DNA from: Clostridiales bacterium
GTDB taxonomy: Bacteria > Bacillota > Clostridia > Peptostreptococcales > Anaerovoracaceae
Assembly (NCBI GenBank): GCA_009778945.1
Contig: WRFF01000109.1
Coordinates: 1 to 5,581 of the forward strand
Reading direction: 5' to 3'
Length of the DNA: 5,581 bases
Shown: positions 1-5,285 of the stretch, piece by piece
Layout: each line of letters opens with the position of its first letter
Position numbering within the stretch: the first letter of the stretch is position 1
The notes under the pieces: model-generated
The model's database searches: none
What the model was told of the DNA's origin: nothing
The model's input: the letters and a program-made list of their open reading frames with translations, nothing else
Made by a program: the position numbers and the translations under genes

Positions 1-182
1 AAATCTCCGGGAGACGCGGCCGCGGCGGAGATGGCTCCCTGCCTGCGTTTGCGGAACTGTCGATGGGTATGACACAGGATTATGAAGTGGCTGTTGAAGA
101 GGGCGCGACGATTGTGCGCGTGGGTACCGGGATCTTTGGAGCAAGGGCTTACAGCCCGGAACAAACGGAGGAGATACGATGA
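1..182 (+). CDS. yggS: YggS/YlmE-type PLP homeostasis protein (C-terminal part)
   Basis: Only the last 59 codons are present, read in the frame starting at base 3 and ending at TGA 180-182; the 5' part lies outside the window. The family binds pyridoxal 5'-phosphate in a TIM barrel like the N-terminal domain of alanine racemase, and keeps cellular PLP balanced without a known catalytic reaction. The visible signature is LSMGMTQDYEVAVEEGATIV followed by RVGTGIFGAR, the conserved C-terminal barrel segment that helps hold the PLP phosphate. A short tail (AYSPEQTEEIR) follows. The stop overlaps the sepF start (ATGA, 179-182), which implies translational coupling. yggS directly upstream of sepF is the usual order next to the Gram-positive division cluster. 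Identification rests on the motif and the neighbour. Confidence 0.9.
   Translation, partial: ISGRRGRGGDGSLPAFAELSMGMTQDYEVAVEEGATIVRVGTGIFGARAYSPEQTEEIR
167..173 (+). promoter_or_regulatory. Ribosome binding site of sepF
   Basis: GGAGGAG lies inside the last codons of yggS, 5 bases before the ATG at 179. It supports that start and coupled translation with yggS. Confidence 0.8.
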
Positions 183-724
183 GCATTTTTGACAAATTCG
201 GGCAATTGTTTTCGACGGAAGACGATGATTTCGAGGAAGAGGAATACGGGCCTTCGCCGCGAGAGACGCCCCGGCGCGGATACGGGCTCACCGATGACGC
301 AATGCCCGTTCGCAAGGATTATGGCCGCGAACCCGTGCGGGAACCGATCGGACAGAGCGCGCCCCGCACGGAACGCGTGGAAAACGTGATCGCAATGCCT
401 GGCCGCGCGGTTGTCGAGCGTCTCACGCAAAAATTTAAAATTGTCGTTGTGGAACCCCGTTCTTTCGACGAGTGCCCCAAGTTGGTAGACAGCCTGAAAG
501 CGCGCAAACCCGTGATTATCAATTTGGAATCCATTGAAAACGATACGGCGCGCAAGGTCTTCGATTTCCTGTCGGGCGGAACCTACGCGCTGAACGGGAA
601 TGTCCAAAAGATTGCGCAAAACATCTTCGTTTTCCTGCCGGAGAACGTGGATGTTTCGACGGCGTCGGAGTCGGGCTCGGGTTCCTTTTCCTTTGGAAAG
701 GACGAAGCCAATCCGTGGAAATAG
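179..724 (+). CDS. sepF: Cell division protein SepF
   Basis: A 181-residue SepF. The family polymerises at the division site, binds the C-terminal tail of FtsZ and ties the Z-ring to the membrane. Residues 1-11 (MSIFDKFGQLF) form the expected amphipathic membrane-targeting helix. Residues 12-80 are an acidic then arginine/proline-rich linker of low complexity. The globular SepF core spans about 84-160, with VVVEPRSFDECPKLVDSLK (90-108), the conserved strand PVIINLES, the GGTYALNGNVQKIAQNIF block (133-150) that forms the dimer and FtsZ-binding region, and the diagnostic ending PENVDVS (154-160). A Ser/Gly-rich tail ends in NPWK. The start is set by overlap with the yggS stop and a strong ribosome binding site. 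The length is slightly above that of Bacillus SepF, mainly because of the linker and tail. In Bacillus, ylmG and ylmH follow sepF; here divIVA follows directly after 55 bp. Confidence 0.96.
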   Translation: MSIFDKFGQLFSTEDDDFEEEEYGPSPRETPRRGYGLTDDAMPVRKDYGREPVREPIGQSAPRTERVENVIAMPGRAVVERLTQKFKIVVVEPRSFDECPKLVDSLKARKPVIINLESIENDTARKVFDFLSGGTYALNGNVQKIAQNIFVFLPENVDVSTASESGSGSFSFGKDEANPWK

Positions 725-728
725 GGAG

Positions 729-753
729 GCGCTGATCCGGGAATCAGTGTTTT
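729..753 (+). terminator. Small hairpin with short T-run between sepF and divIVA
   Basis: CTGAT (732-736) pairs with ATCAG (743-747) around a six-base loop. The stem extends outward by one C:G and two G.U pairs to 729/750. It is followed by TTTTC (750-754). The stem is weak and the T-run short, so it could at most attenuate read-through or stabilise the sepF mRNA 3' end. An 8-bp direct repeat AGGCGCTG flanks it (727-734 and 757-764). Confidence 0.3.
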
Positions 754-769
754 CATAGGCGCTGCAGCG

Positions 770-775
770 AGGAGG
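770..775 (+). promoter_or_regulatory. Ribosome binding site of divIVA
   Basis: A perfect AGGAGG with a rather short 4-base spacer before the ATG at 780. It fixes the divIVA start, which also fits the family N-terminus. Confidence 0.75.
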
Positions 776-779
776 GAAT

Positions 780-1322
780 ATGATCACACCGGCTGAAATT
801 CAAAGCAAGGAGTTTACAAGAGGTGTCCGCGGCTATAAGGAAGAGGACGTTGATATCTTCTTGGACCGCGTTACAAGCGATGTCGAAGGCCTCCTGCAGG
901 AAAACGAACGGCTGCGGGAAAACCTGACGCAGCTTGCGCAGGAAAATAAACATTATCGCGAATCGGAAGACGCCATCTATCATACGCTGGAATCCGCGAA
1001 GGCGCTGATGGCGGAGATTTCGGCCAGCGCGGAAAAACGAGCGGAGATTGTCCTGAAAAACGCGGAGCTCGATGCGGAGCGTATCCGCCGGGAAGCGCGC
1101 GAATCCGTCGAAAAACAGACGGAAGACGCGGTGGCGCTTTCCAGGCGCTGGGAGCTTTTCAGCGCGCGGTTCCGTAATCTGCTGCAGACGGAACTCGACC
1201 GGTTTGACAGTTTCTCCGCAGGATTGATGGATGAGGCGCCGAAAGGCCACCCGGCGGAAGGATCGCCGCCGCGCGGCGTGCCGCTTTTGCCGGACGACGG
1301 TAAGACGACCCGGAAATTTTGA
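780..1322 (+). CDS. divIVA: DivIVA-family polar/septal coiled-coil protein
   Basis: A 180-residue DivIVA protein. The family senses negative membrane curvature, assembles at division sites and poles, and recruits partners such as Min proteins or envelope-growth factors. The N-terminal lipid-binding domain is clear: ITPAEIQSKEF, then RGVRGYKEEDVDIFLDRV (14-31), matching the conserved pattern F-x-R-x-x-RGY-x-x-x-x-V-D-x-FL. Bacillus DivIVA inserts Phe17 into the membrane, next to Arg18. Here Val16 and Arg17 occupy these places, so the tip stays hydrophobic and the Arg is kept. A heptad-patterned coiled coil starts near residue 33 (EGLLQENERLRENLTQLAQE), and a second charged helical region covers about 66-148. 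The tail from about 150 is Pro/Gly-rich and disordered in appearance. The stop overlaps the lspA start by 4 bp. Close spacing to sepF suggests co-transcription of two division proteins. Confidence 0.93.
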   Translation: MITPAEIQSKEFTRGVRGYKEEDVDIFLDRVTSDVEGLLQENERLRENLTQLAQENKHYRESEDAIYHTLESAKALMAEISASAEKRAEIVLKNAELDAERIRREARESVEKQTEDAVALSRRWELFSARFRNLLQTELDRFDSFSAGLMDEAPKGHPAEGSPPRGVPLLPDDGKTTRKF

Positions 1323-1819
1323 AACGTAAACCCTGGTTCATTCTCTATCTTGTGATGTGCCCGGCTTTTGTCGGGGTCGACCAGTTTCTGAAGTATTTGG
1401 TACAGACACGCCTTGCTCTCGGGGAAGCTTGGCCTTCCGCGGATCGTTTCGCACGTATTCTTCATGTCCAAAATGACGGCGTGGCTTTCAGCCTGTTCGC
1501 CGGAAACCCGCAGGCGCTGATTGCGCTTCAGAGCGTTCTCTTTATCGCGATTGCCGTATTGGCGGTTTTCGCTTATCGAAGACGTTTTTCTCCCGCGATC
1601 GTGACGGGGCTCACGTGGATTGTCGCCGGCGGGGCCGGCAATCTGGTCGACCGCATCCGATACGGTTATGTCGTTGACTTTATCGCAGTGGGGAATTTTC
1701 CCGTATGGAATTTCGCGGATATGTGTGTTGTGGGCGGATGCATTCTAATCGGCATATCTGTGCTTTTTTTCTGGGACCGGGACCGGCCGCCGCGGGCGGA
1801 GGCGGGCGATGACCGCTGA
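1319..1819 (+). CDS. lspA: Lipoprotein signal peptidase (signal peptidase II)
   Basis: A 166-residue LspA. It is the membrane aspartyl protease that cleaves prolipoprotein signal peptides just before the diacylglyceryl-modified cysteine. Four hydrophobic segments are visible at about 6-29, 65-85, 92-106 and 130-152. Family motifs: DQFLKYLV (21-28), NDGVAFS (52-58, usually N-x-G-A-A-F-S), GGAGNLVDRIRYGYVVDF (104-121) and NFADMCVVGG (131-140). D120 and D134 correspond to the catalytic Asp pair (VxDF and NxAD motifs). The start is TTG at 1319, overlapping the divIVA stop (TTGA). The only upstream purine stretch is a poor GGAAA at 1312-1316, so translation probably depends on coupling to divIVA. 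Starting at the internal GTG/ATG (1352/1355) would remove half of the first membrane helix, so TTG is preferred. In Bacillus, ileS lies between divIVA and lspA; it is absent here. The last 11 bp overlap rluD. Confidence 0.95.
   Translation: MKRKPWFILYLVMCPAFVGVDQFLKYLVQTRLALGEAWPSADRFARILHVQNDGVAFSLFAGNPQALIALQSVLFIAIAVLAVFAYRRRFSPAIVTGLTWIVAGGAGNLVDRIRYGYVVDFIAVGNFPVWNFADMCVVGGCILIGISVLFFWDRDRPPRAEAGDDR
1798..1802 (+). promoter_or_regulatory. Ribosome binding site of rluD
   Basis: GGAGG within the 3' end of lspA, 6 bases before the ATG at 1809. It supports the overlapping start. Confidence 0.7.
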
Positions 1820-2885
1820 AACGCCGCCCCCGGAAGAGGAAGCGCCGGACGTACGGGTCTTTGTCGTTTCTGCGGCGGAAGCGGGAAGGCGTTTGGATGC
1901 CGCGCTTGCGGAAGCCTTCCCCGACCTGAGCCGCAATCGAGTCCAATCTTTGATCGAAGGGGGGCAGGTCGCGCTGTTTCGCGCGGATGATGCGTGTTTC
2001 TCGGCGGCCGGCGGCAGAAAAATTGCCGCCGCTGATCCCTCCCGGGTTGTTTTTGAAAAAAGCCAGCGAATTCAAGAGGGAGACAGAATACAGATTTCCG
2101 TAAAGCAAAAACCTCCCTTGCATGCGGAGCCCGAGGCGATCGGACTCGATATCGTGTACGAAGACGCGGATATCGTTGTGGTGAACAAACCGCGGGGTTT
2201 TGTTGTGCATCCGGCGGCCGGGCATGCGTCGGGTACGCTCGTGAACGCGCTGCTGTATCACGGCGAACTGGCCGGCGGCGACAATGAGGCGCGGCCGGGC
2301 GTCGTGCAGCGTATCGACAAGGATACAAGCGGCCTTTTGGTTTTTGCAAAAAATGAGGCGGCGCATGCGGGACTGGCGGCGCAGTTCGCGGCGCATACGG
2401 TGCGGCGCCTTTATCAGGCGATTGCCTGCGGCGGGTTCGCGGAAGATGCCGGGATGGTCGACGCGCCGCTCGCACGCAAACCGAATGACCGCAAGGCCCG
2501 TGCGGTCGTCCCCGGCGGGAAGCGGGCTGTCACGCACTGGCGGGTGCTGGAGCGCTTCGGCGAACGGCGGGGTGTCTGCGGGATTACCGGGGCGAACGCT
2601 TTCGGCGGGAAATTCACCTTGCTTGAACTGCGCCTCGAAACCGGGAGGACGCACCAGATCCGTGTCCATATGGCCTATATCGGCCGGCCGCTGCTCGGGG
2701 ACGGGCTCTATGGGAGAAGCGGCGGGACAGGCCAGTATCTGCACGCGAAAACGCTGGGCTTTCTGCATCCGGTGAGCGGAATCCCCATGGAATTCGACAG
2801 CGAACTGCCCGCGTATTTTCAAGAGATGCTCGAAAAGCTACGGAGCGCTGAAGCGCGTGTCAGCATTGTCAGTGGGGACGTATAA
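1809..2885 (+). CDS. rluD: RluA/RluD-family 23S rRNA pseudouridine synthase
   Basis: A 358-residue pseudouridine synthase that isomerises uridine to pseudouridine in RNA, most likely in 23S rRNA; the exact target cannot be read from sequence. An S4 RNA-binding domain starts near residue 27 (RRLDAALAEAFPDLSRNRVQ). Its second half seems enlarged by roughly 18 residues (about 58-82, Ala-rich). The catalytic domain begins at LDIVYEDADIVVVNKPRGFV (113-132). The catalytic Asp is D170 in GVVQRIDKDTSGLLVFAKN, where the family usually has H-R-L-D; here it is Q-R-I-D. The other core motif is LETGRTHQIRVHM (276-288). It overlaps lspA by 11 bp and is the last gene of the run; rluD (ylyB) after lspA is the standard Gram-positive order. 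The family end would be expected shortly after FQEMLEKLR (337-345). The last residues (VSGDV) and the stop codon fall inside the left inverted repeat of the downstream island, so the natural C-terminus was probably replaced. Confidence 0.93.
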   Translation: MTAETPPPEEEAPDVRVFVVSAAEAGRRLDAALAEAFPDLSRNRVQSLIEGGQVALFRADDACFSAAGGRKIAAADPSRVVFEKSQRIQEGDRIQISVKQKPPLHAEPEAIGLDIVYEDADIVVVNKPRGFVVHPAAGHASGTLVNALLYHGELAGGDNEARPGVVQRIDKDTSGLLVFAKNEAAHAGLAAQFAAHTVRRLYQAIACGGFAEDAGMVDAPLARKPNDRKARAVVPGGKRAVTHWRVLERFGERRGVCGITGANAFGGKFTLLELRLETGRTHQIRVHMAYIGRPLLGDGLYGRSGGTGQYLHAKTLGFLHPVSGIPMEFDSELPAYFQEMLEKLRSAEARVSIVSGDV

Positions 2886-2899
2886 TTTGACACTTTTAT
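2867..2899 (+). repeat. Left terminal inverted repeat
   Basis: It matches the reverse complement of 3552-3586, with 22 identical outer bases and then two single-base length differences. It supplies the last five codons and the TAA stop (2883-2885) of rluD. It includes an exact TTGACA (2887-2892) pointing inward, but no well-placed -10 box was found. Confidence 0.85.
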
Positions 2900-2913
2900 A
2901 CGTCCCCCTGACA
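2867..2913 (+). repeat. Palindrome (hairpin) at the left end of the element
   Basis: Bases 2867-2885 pair with 2896-2913 around a 10-base loop (TTTGACACTT). The arms, TGTCAGTGGGGACGTATAA and TTATACGTCCCCCTGACA, are perfectly complementary apart from one bulged T. The stem is strong but has no T-run after it, so it is not a classical intrinsic terminator for rluD. It could protect the mRNA 3' end or serve as a transposase recognition hairpin. The right end forms only a much shorter version, GGGAC...GTCCC. Confidence 0.8.
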
Positions 2914-2931
2914 TTCGTCCCTCTGACATTC
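2902..2931 (+). repeat. Two tandem copies of a 15-bp unit
   Basis: GTCCCCCTGACATTC (2902-2916) is followed directly by GTCCCTCTGACATTC (2917-2931), differing at one base. The first copy overlaps the right arm of the palindrome. A similar sequence occurs at 5304-5322, upstream of rqcH. Confidence 0.75.
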
Positions 2932-2957
2932 GGACAGATACCTTATCGTCAATTATT

Positions 2958-2962
2958 AGGAG
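2958..2962 (+). promoter_or_regulatory. Ribosome binding site of the small lipoprotein-like gene
   Basis: AGGAG with a 6-base spacer before the ATG at 2969. It is the main support that this short reading frame is translated. No convincing -35/-10 pair was found upstream. Confidence 0.65.
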
Positions 2963-2968
2963 TAAGGC

Positions 2969-3253
2969 ATGATAAACTACCCTCGAAAAGCGCTTGTTCA
3001 AACCATCATCATTTACGCAACGGTAATTACAACGATACTTGTTTTTTCAGCATGTGCTAAACCCCAGGATATTTCGGGCATCAATGTTGATGTGACTGGC
3101 AATGAAGTATCAAAAATAGCCTGGACGAATATTTCGCCGGACTTAATGGCTGAAAAGGTTTCACATATAAGTATCCCTTTGGAGGCACGCCAGCCGCGAA
3201 AAGAGCAGATTTGCCAGCAAATCACAGATGAAATGCTAAAAAATTACGGTTGA
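2969..3253 (+). CDS. Small putative lipoprotein of unknown function, inside the element
   Basis: A 94-residue protein that I do not recognise. The N-terminus looks like a signal peptide: positive residues R6 and K7, a hydrophobic stretch from 8 to about 26, then a lipobox-like FSAC with Cys29. The -3 residue is Phe rather than the usual Leu/Val, so lipidation is likely but not certain. If cleaved by LspA, the mature protein would be about 66 residues, polar and without cysteine, and attached to the outer face of the cell membrane. The mature part contains NVDVTGNEVSKIAWTN and a charged C-terminus (EARQPRKEQICQQITDEMLK); by count it carries one further Cys near the end (in EQICQQ). The start is supported by AGGAG 6 bases upstream. 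Codon use is AT-rich, unlike the neighbours, consistent with transfer. It could be cargo of the mobile element or a truncated fragment of a longer protein. Confidence 0.6.
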   Translation: MINYPRKALVQTIIIYATVITTILVFSACAKPQDISGINVDVTGNEVSKIAWTNISPDLMAEKVSHISIPLEARQPRKEQICQQITDEMLKNYG

Positions 3254-3551
3254 GGGTTGATATTTCTGGAATAATAGTATAAAAACACCTAAAAACAATG
3301 AAATTCTATGCCAATAGGCATTATTGGACAACAAAAACAACCCTCAAGCGCAAAAAAATAGCAAAAATAGGCTTTTTTTATGGCACAGGCATGTCGGGCG
3401 TGAATTGCAACTCCCCAATATGATTTAGCATGAGAAAGTGGAACTAAAAGAGAGGGTTTTACTGTTCGTCAAATCTCACGCTTGACGGAGATAAATCGCG
3501 GTATTGTCCAGAAAGCTTGAGAAAACAACTTGTAGCGATGAGGTTGGGACA
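3250..3551 (+). other. Non-coding AT-rich stretch with nested inverted repeats
   Basis: About 300 bp with no supported gene. Structures seen: a perfect 10-bp inverted repeat, TTGAGGGTTG (3250-3259, straddling the stop of the small gene) and CAACCCTCAA (3338-3347). It encloses a hairpin CCAATA-GGCAT-TATTGG (3311-3327). A further 8-bp pair, TATTGTCC (3502-3509) and GGACAATA (3547-3554), runs into the right terminal repeat. These could fold a structured RNA or be transposase-binding sites. Nothing here matches an RNA family I can name. Confidence 0.45.
3352..3379 (+). terminator. Possible bidirectional A-tract/T-tract terminator
   Basis: Seven A (3352-3358), a bulged T, AGC (3360-3362), an 8-base loop, then GCT and a run of T (3371-3379). 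The stem has only two G:C pairs, so it is weak. It lies about 100 bp after the small gene and could end its transcript, or act in the opposite direction. Confidence 0.3.
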
Positions 3552-3586
3552 ATAAAAAGTGTCAAAATTATACGTCCCCACTGACA
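3552..3586 (-). repeat. Right terminal inverted repeat
   Basis: Reverse complement of the left end. On the minus strand it reads TGTCAGTGGGGACGTATAAT and onward, and gives rqcH its last residues (VSGDV) and TAA stop (3570-3568). Confidence 0.85.
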
Positions 3587-5262
3587 CCCGGTGTGACATA
3601 GATCGTGCGGTTGCGCGTGAAGATGACAGTTCCGGGCCCGGCTCCCGATGGTTTCTTTACATATCGCGCAAACGTGAAATCCACGGGGACCCCTTCCGAC
3701 CCGCGCGCTCTGCTGTGCCAGGCCGCGATCCCGGCGGCGGTGCGGATATCGGCCTCGGAAAAGATTTCCGATGCGTCCTCCGCCTGCCGCGGAGCGCCTT
3801 CCGGCGCGCGCAGGATCGCGTGGGAGCCCGGAATATCTTTTGTATGCAGCCAAAGGTCGTTTGCTTTTGCGGCGCGCAGGCTGAGTTCGTCGTTTTCGCG
3901 GTTGTTGCGGCCGACGAGAAGCTCCATGCCGGACGGGAGCGTATACCGGACCGGGGCGAAATACGCTTTGTGCAGATTCCCTCCGCTTTTCCCGTTCTTC
4001 CGGCGCTTTTCGGAATTTTTCCCGCGTACGCGCAACAGCCCCGCGTCCTGCAATTCCGCCCGGATATCCTCGACATCGGCGGGTGTCTGCGCGCTTTCAA
4101 GCGACCAGAGTACGCTTTCCACGTAGTCAATCTGCCGCTGCGTCTCCTCCTTTTGCCGTTGCTTCTCGACCGCGGCTGTCTTTGCCTTCGTATATCGCTT
4201 GTAATAGCGCTGCGCGTTTTGCGCCGGCGTAAGGCGGCTGTCGAGCGGGATGCGGATAAGCGCCGGTTCGCCCGCGTCCCCGGGATCTTCGCAGGAGGGG
4301 GCCGCCCAATTTTCGAGTTCCGCGCTGTCAGCCCCTTTTTCGAGGCGCCAGATATTCGCCGTGACCAGATCGCCGTATTTCCTCCAATCCTCGGCGCGAG
4401 CCGCTTCCAGAAGATCCTCGCCGAGCTTTTGTTTTTTCAGCAGGAGTTTGTCAAGCCGCGCCCGCAGCGCACGGGACAGTTCCAAGCCCTTCACGGACAG
4501 CCGCGCGGCGTTTTCACGGTTTTCAAACCAGGTTTCAAGCATTTCGCTGACGGACTCGAAGATGCGGGCGTCGAACGCCTCCATGACGCGCAGGGGGAAG
4601 ACGTGAAAATCCTTTGCCGTCCCGTCTTCGCCGTACCAGATCGACGGCGTATAGATCCCGCTTGCGGCAAGCGCTTCGTAATCCGCAGCACAGCCGTGCG
4701 CTTCTTCCCATTCGGCTTCCGCTTCCATCAGCGGGCTGATGCCCTTGCCCGCGGGCGGCAGGCTGTATTCGAGCCCCGGCAGAATCTGGCGAACGCGGCT
4801 CACGGCGAAAGGCACGCGCTTGATCGCATCCACGATGAGCCCTTCCTTCAGCAGGATCAGGTTGCTGTGCTTTCCCATCAGTTCAAAGACGAGCGTTCGC
4901 GGCTCCCTGAGCCCGAGCTCGTTCGACGTCTCGCATTCGATGCGCACGATGCGTTCCCGGGGCAGGGCCTCAACGGAACGGATGCGCGCGCCGGCCAAAT
5001 GCTTGCGCAGCAGCATACAGAAAGCCGGAGGGTCCTGCGGCGAAGCCTCGCGGCGCTGCGCGAGGTAAAAGGCGGGCGCGCCGCCGTTCGCGGACAGAAA
5101 GAGATAATGCCGCGCGCCGGGAGCCCCGTCCTTCGGCGGCGTATTTGCACAGAGCAGGAGCTCTTCGCGCCCGGGCTGATAGACGCGCTCGATCCGCGCG
5201 CCCGCCAGCCGGTTATTCAGTTCCTTCGCTTCCGCCGCGACCACGTATGTGTCAAATGCCAA
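3568..5262 (-). CDS. rqcH: Ribosome quality control protein RqcH (NFACT / Rqc2 homologue)
   Basis: A 564-residue NFACT-family protein; older names are FbpA or fibronectin-binding protein. In Bacillus, RqcH binds obstructed 50S subunits and recruits alanyl-tRNA to add C-terminal alanine tails that mark the stalled chain for degradation. NFACT-N starts with MAFDTYVVAAEAKELNNRL and ARIERVYQP. LLRKHLAGARI (84-94) and ELMGKHSNLIL (127-137) are typical. At the tRNA-binding Asp-Arg pair (D97-R98 in Bacillus) this protein appears to have E103-R104. A helix-hairpin-helix region follows LPGLEYSLPP (161-170). Helical coiled-coil segments lie at about 240-310 and 350-405. NFACT-R (DUF814) starts near 430, with GRNNRENDELSLRAAKANDL (451-470) and WLHTKDIPGSHAIL (471-484). 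TTG (5262-5260) is chosen as start because it has GGGAG 6 bases before and matches the family N-terminus. The end YVTP-GVSGDV is unusual: the family continues after YVTP, and here the final residues come from the element's repeat. Confidence 0.95.
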   Translation of the reverse strand: MAFDTYVVAAEAKELNNRLAGARIERVYQPGREELLLCANTPPKDGAPGARHYLFLSANGGAPAFYLAQRREASPQDPPAFCMLLRKHLAGARIRSVEALPRERIVRIECETSNELGLREPRTLVFELMGKHSNLILLKEGLIVDAIKRVPFAVSRVRQILPGLEYSLPPAGKGISPLMEAEAEWEEAHGCAADYEALAASGIYTPSIWYGEDGTAKDFHVFPLRVMEAFDARIFESVSEMLETWFENRENAARLSVKGLELSRALRARLDKLLLKKQKLGEDLLEAARAEDWRKYGDLVTANIWRLEKGADSAELENWAAPSCEDPGDAGEPALIRIPLDSRLTPAQNAQRYYKRYTKAKTAAVEKQRQKEETQRQIDYVESVLWSLESAQTPADVEDIRAELQDAGLLRVRGKNSEKRRKNGKSGGNLHKAYFAPVRYTLPSGMELLVGRNNRENDELSLRAAKANDLWLHTKDIPGSHAILRAPEGAPRQAEDASEIFSEADIRTAAGIAAWHSRARGSEGVPVDFTFARYVKKPSGAGPGTVIFTRNRTIYVTPGVSGDV

Positions 5263-5268
5263 CGTTGT

Positions 5269-5273
5269 CTCCC
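5269..5273 (-). promoter_or_regulatory. Ribosome binding site deciding the TTG start of rqcH
   Basis: GGGAG on the minus strand, 6 bases before TTG 5262-5260. The ATG overlapping this site (5275-5273) is out of frame, so the TTG is the supported start. Confidence 0.7.
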
Positions 5274-5285
5274 ATGCCGATCTTG

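Larger units (their letters stand above)
2867..3586. mobile_element. 720-bp AT-rich element with terminal inverted repeats (non-autonomous, no transposase)
   Basis: The island is bounded by inverted repeats at 2867-2899 and 3552-3586. The outer 22 bases are identical, starting TGTCAGTGGGGACGTATAAT, and the next 11-13 bases differ only by two single-T indels. The interior is far more AT-rich than the neighbours: 35% G+C at 3001-3060 and 28% at 3241-3300, against 60% at 1921-1980. It holds one small lipoprotein-like gene and about 300 bp of non-coding sequence, but no transposase. No target-site duplication is visible (left flank CAGCAT, right flank CCCGGT). The left end folds into a long palindrome, and GTCCC/TGACA words recur inside. 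Such words and the lack of duplication recall elements moved by REP-associated or IS200-like HUH transposases, but that family assignment is inference from memory and unproven. Alternatives are a MITE of a DDE transposase or a decayed larger element. Confidence 0.7.

Noticed and set aside
149..787. A 212-codon open frame on the minus strand across sepF
   Set aside because: Antisense shadow of SepF; no recognisable protein.
1680..2822. A 380-codon open frame on the minus strand across lspA and rluD
   Set aside because: It is antisense to two well-supported genes with intact catalytic motifs, and its sequence is an Arg/Pro-rich shadow with no ribosome binding site seen.
2867..2913. Left-end hairpin as the intrinsic terminator of rluD
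   Set aside because: The stem is strong but is followed by CTGACATTCG-type sequence rather than a T-run, so it does not fit the terminator pattern on the plus strand.
2887..2915. Promoter for the small lipoprotein-like gene using TTGACA in the left repeat
   Set aside because: The -35 hexamer is exact but no -10-like hexamer lies 16-18 bases downstream.
2902..2931. CRISPR-like repeats
   Set aside because: There are only two directly adjacent 15-bp units with no spacers and no cas genes in the window.
2857..3060. A 67-codon plus-strand frame reading through the left repeat
   Set aside because: It overlaps the small lipoprotein-like gene in another frame, begins inside rluD and has no good ribosome binding site.
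3476..3853. A 125-codon minus-strand frame over the right end of the element
   Set aside because: Most of it is an alternative frame of the rqcH 3' end running into the element; no family resemblance.
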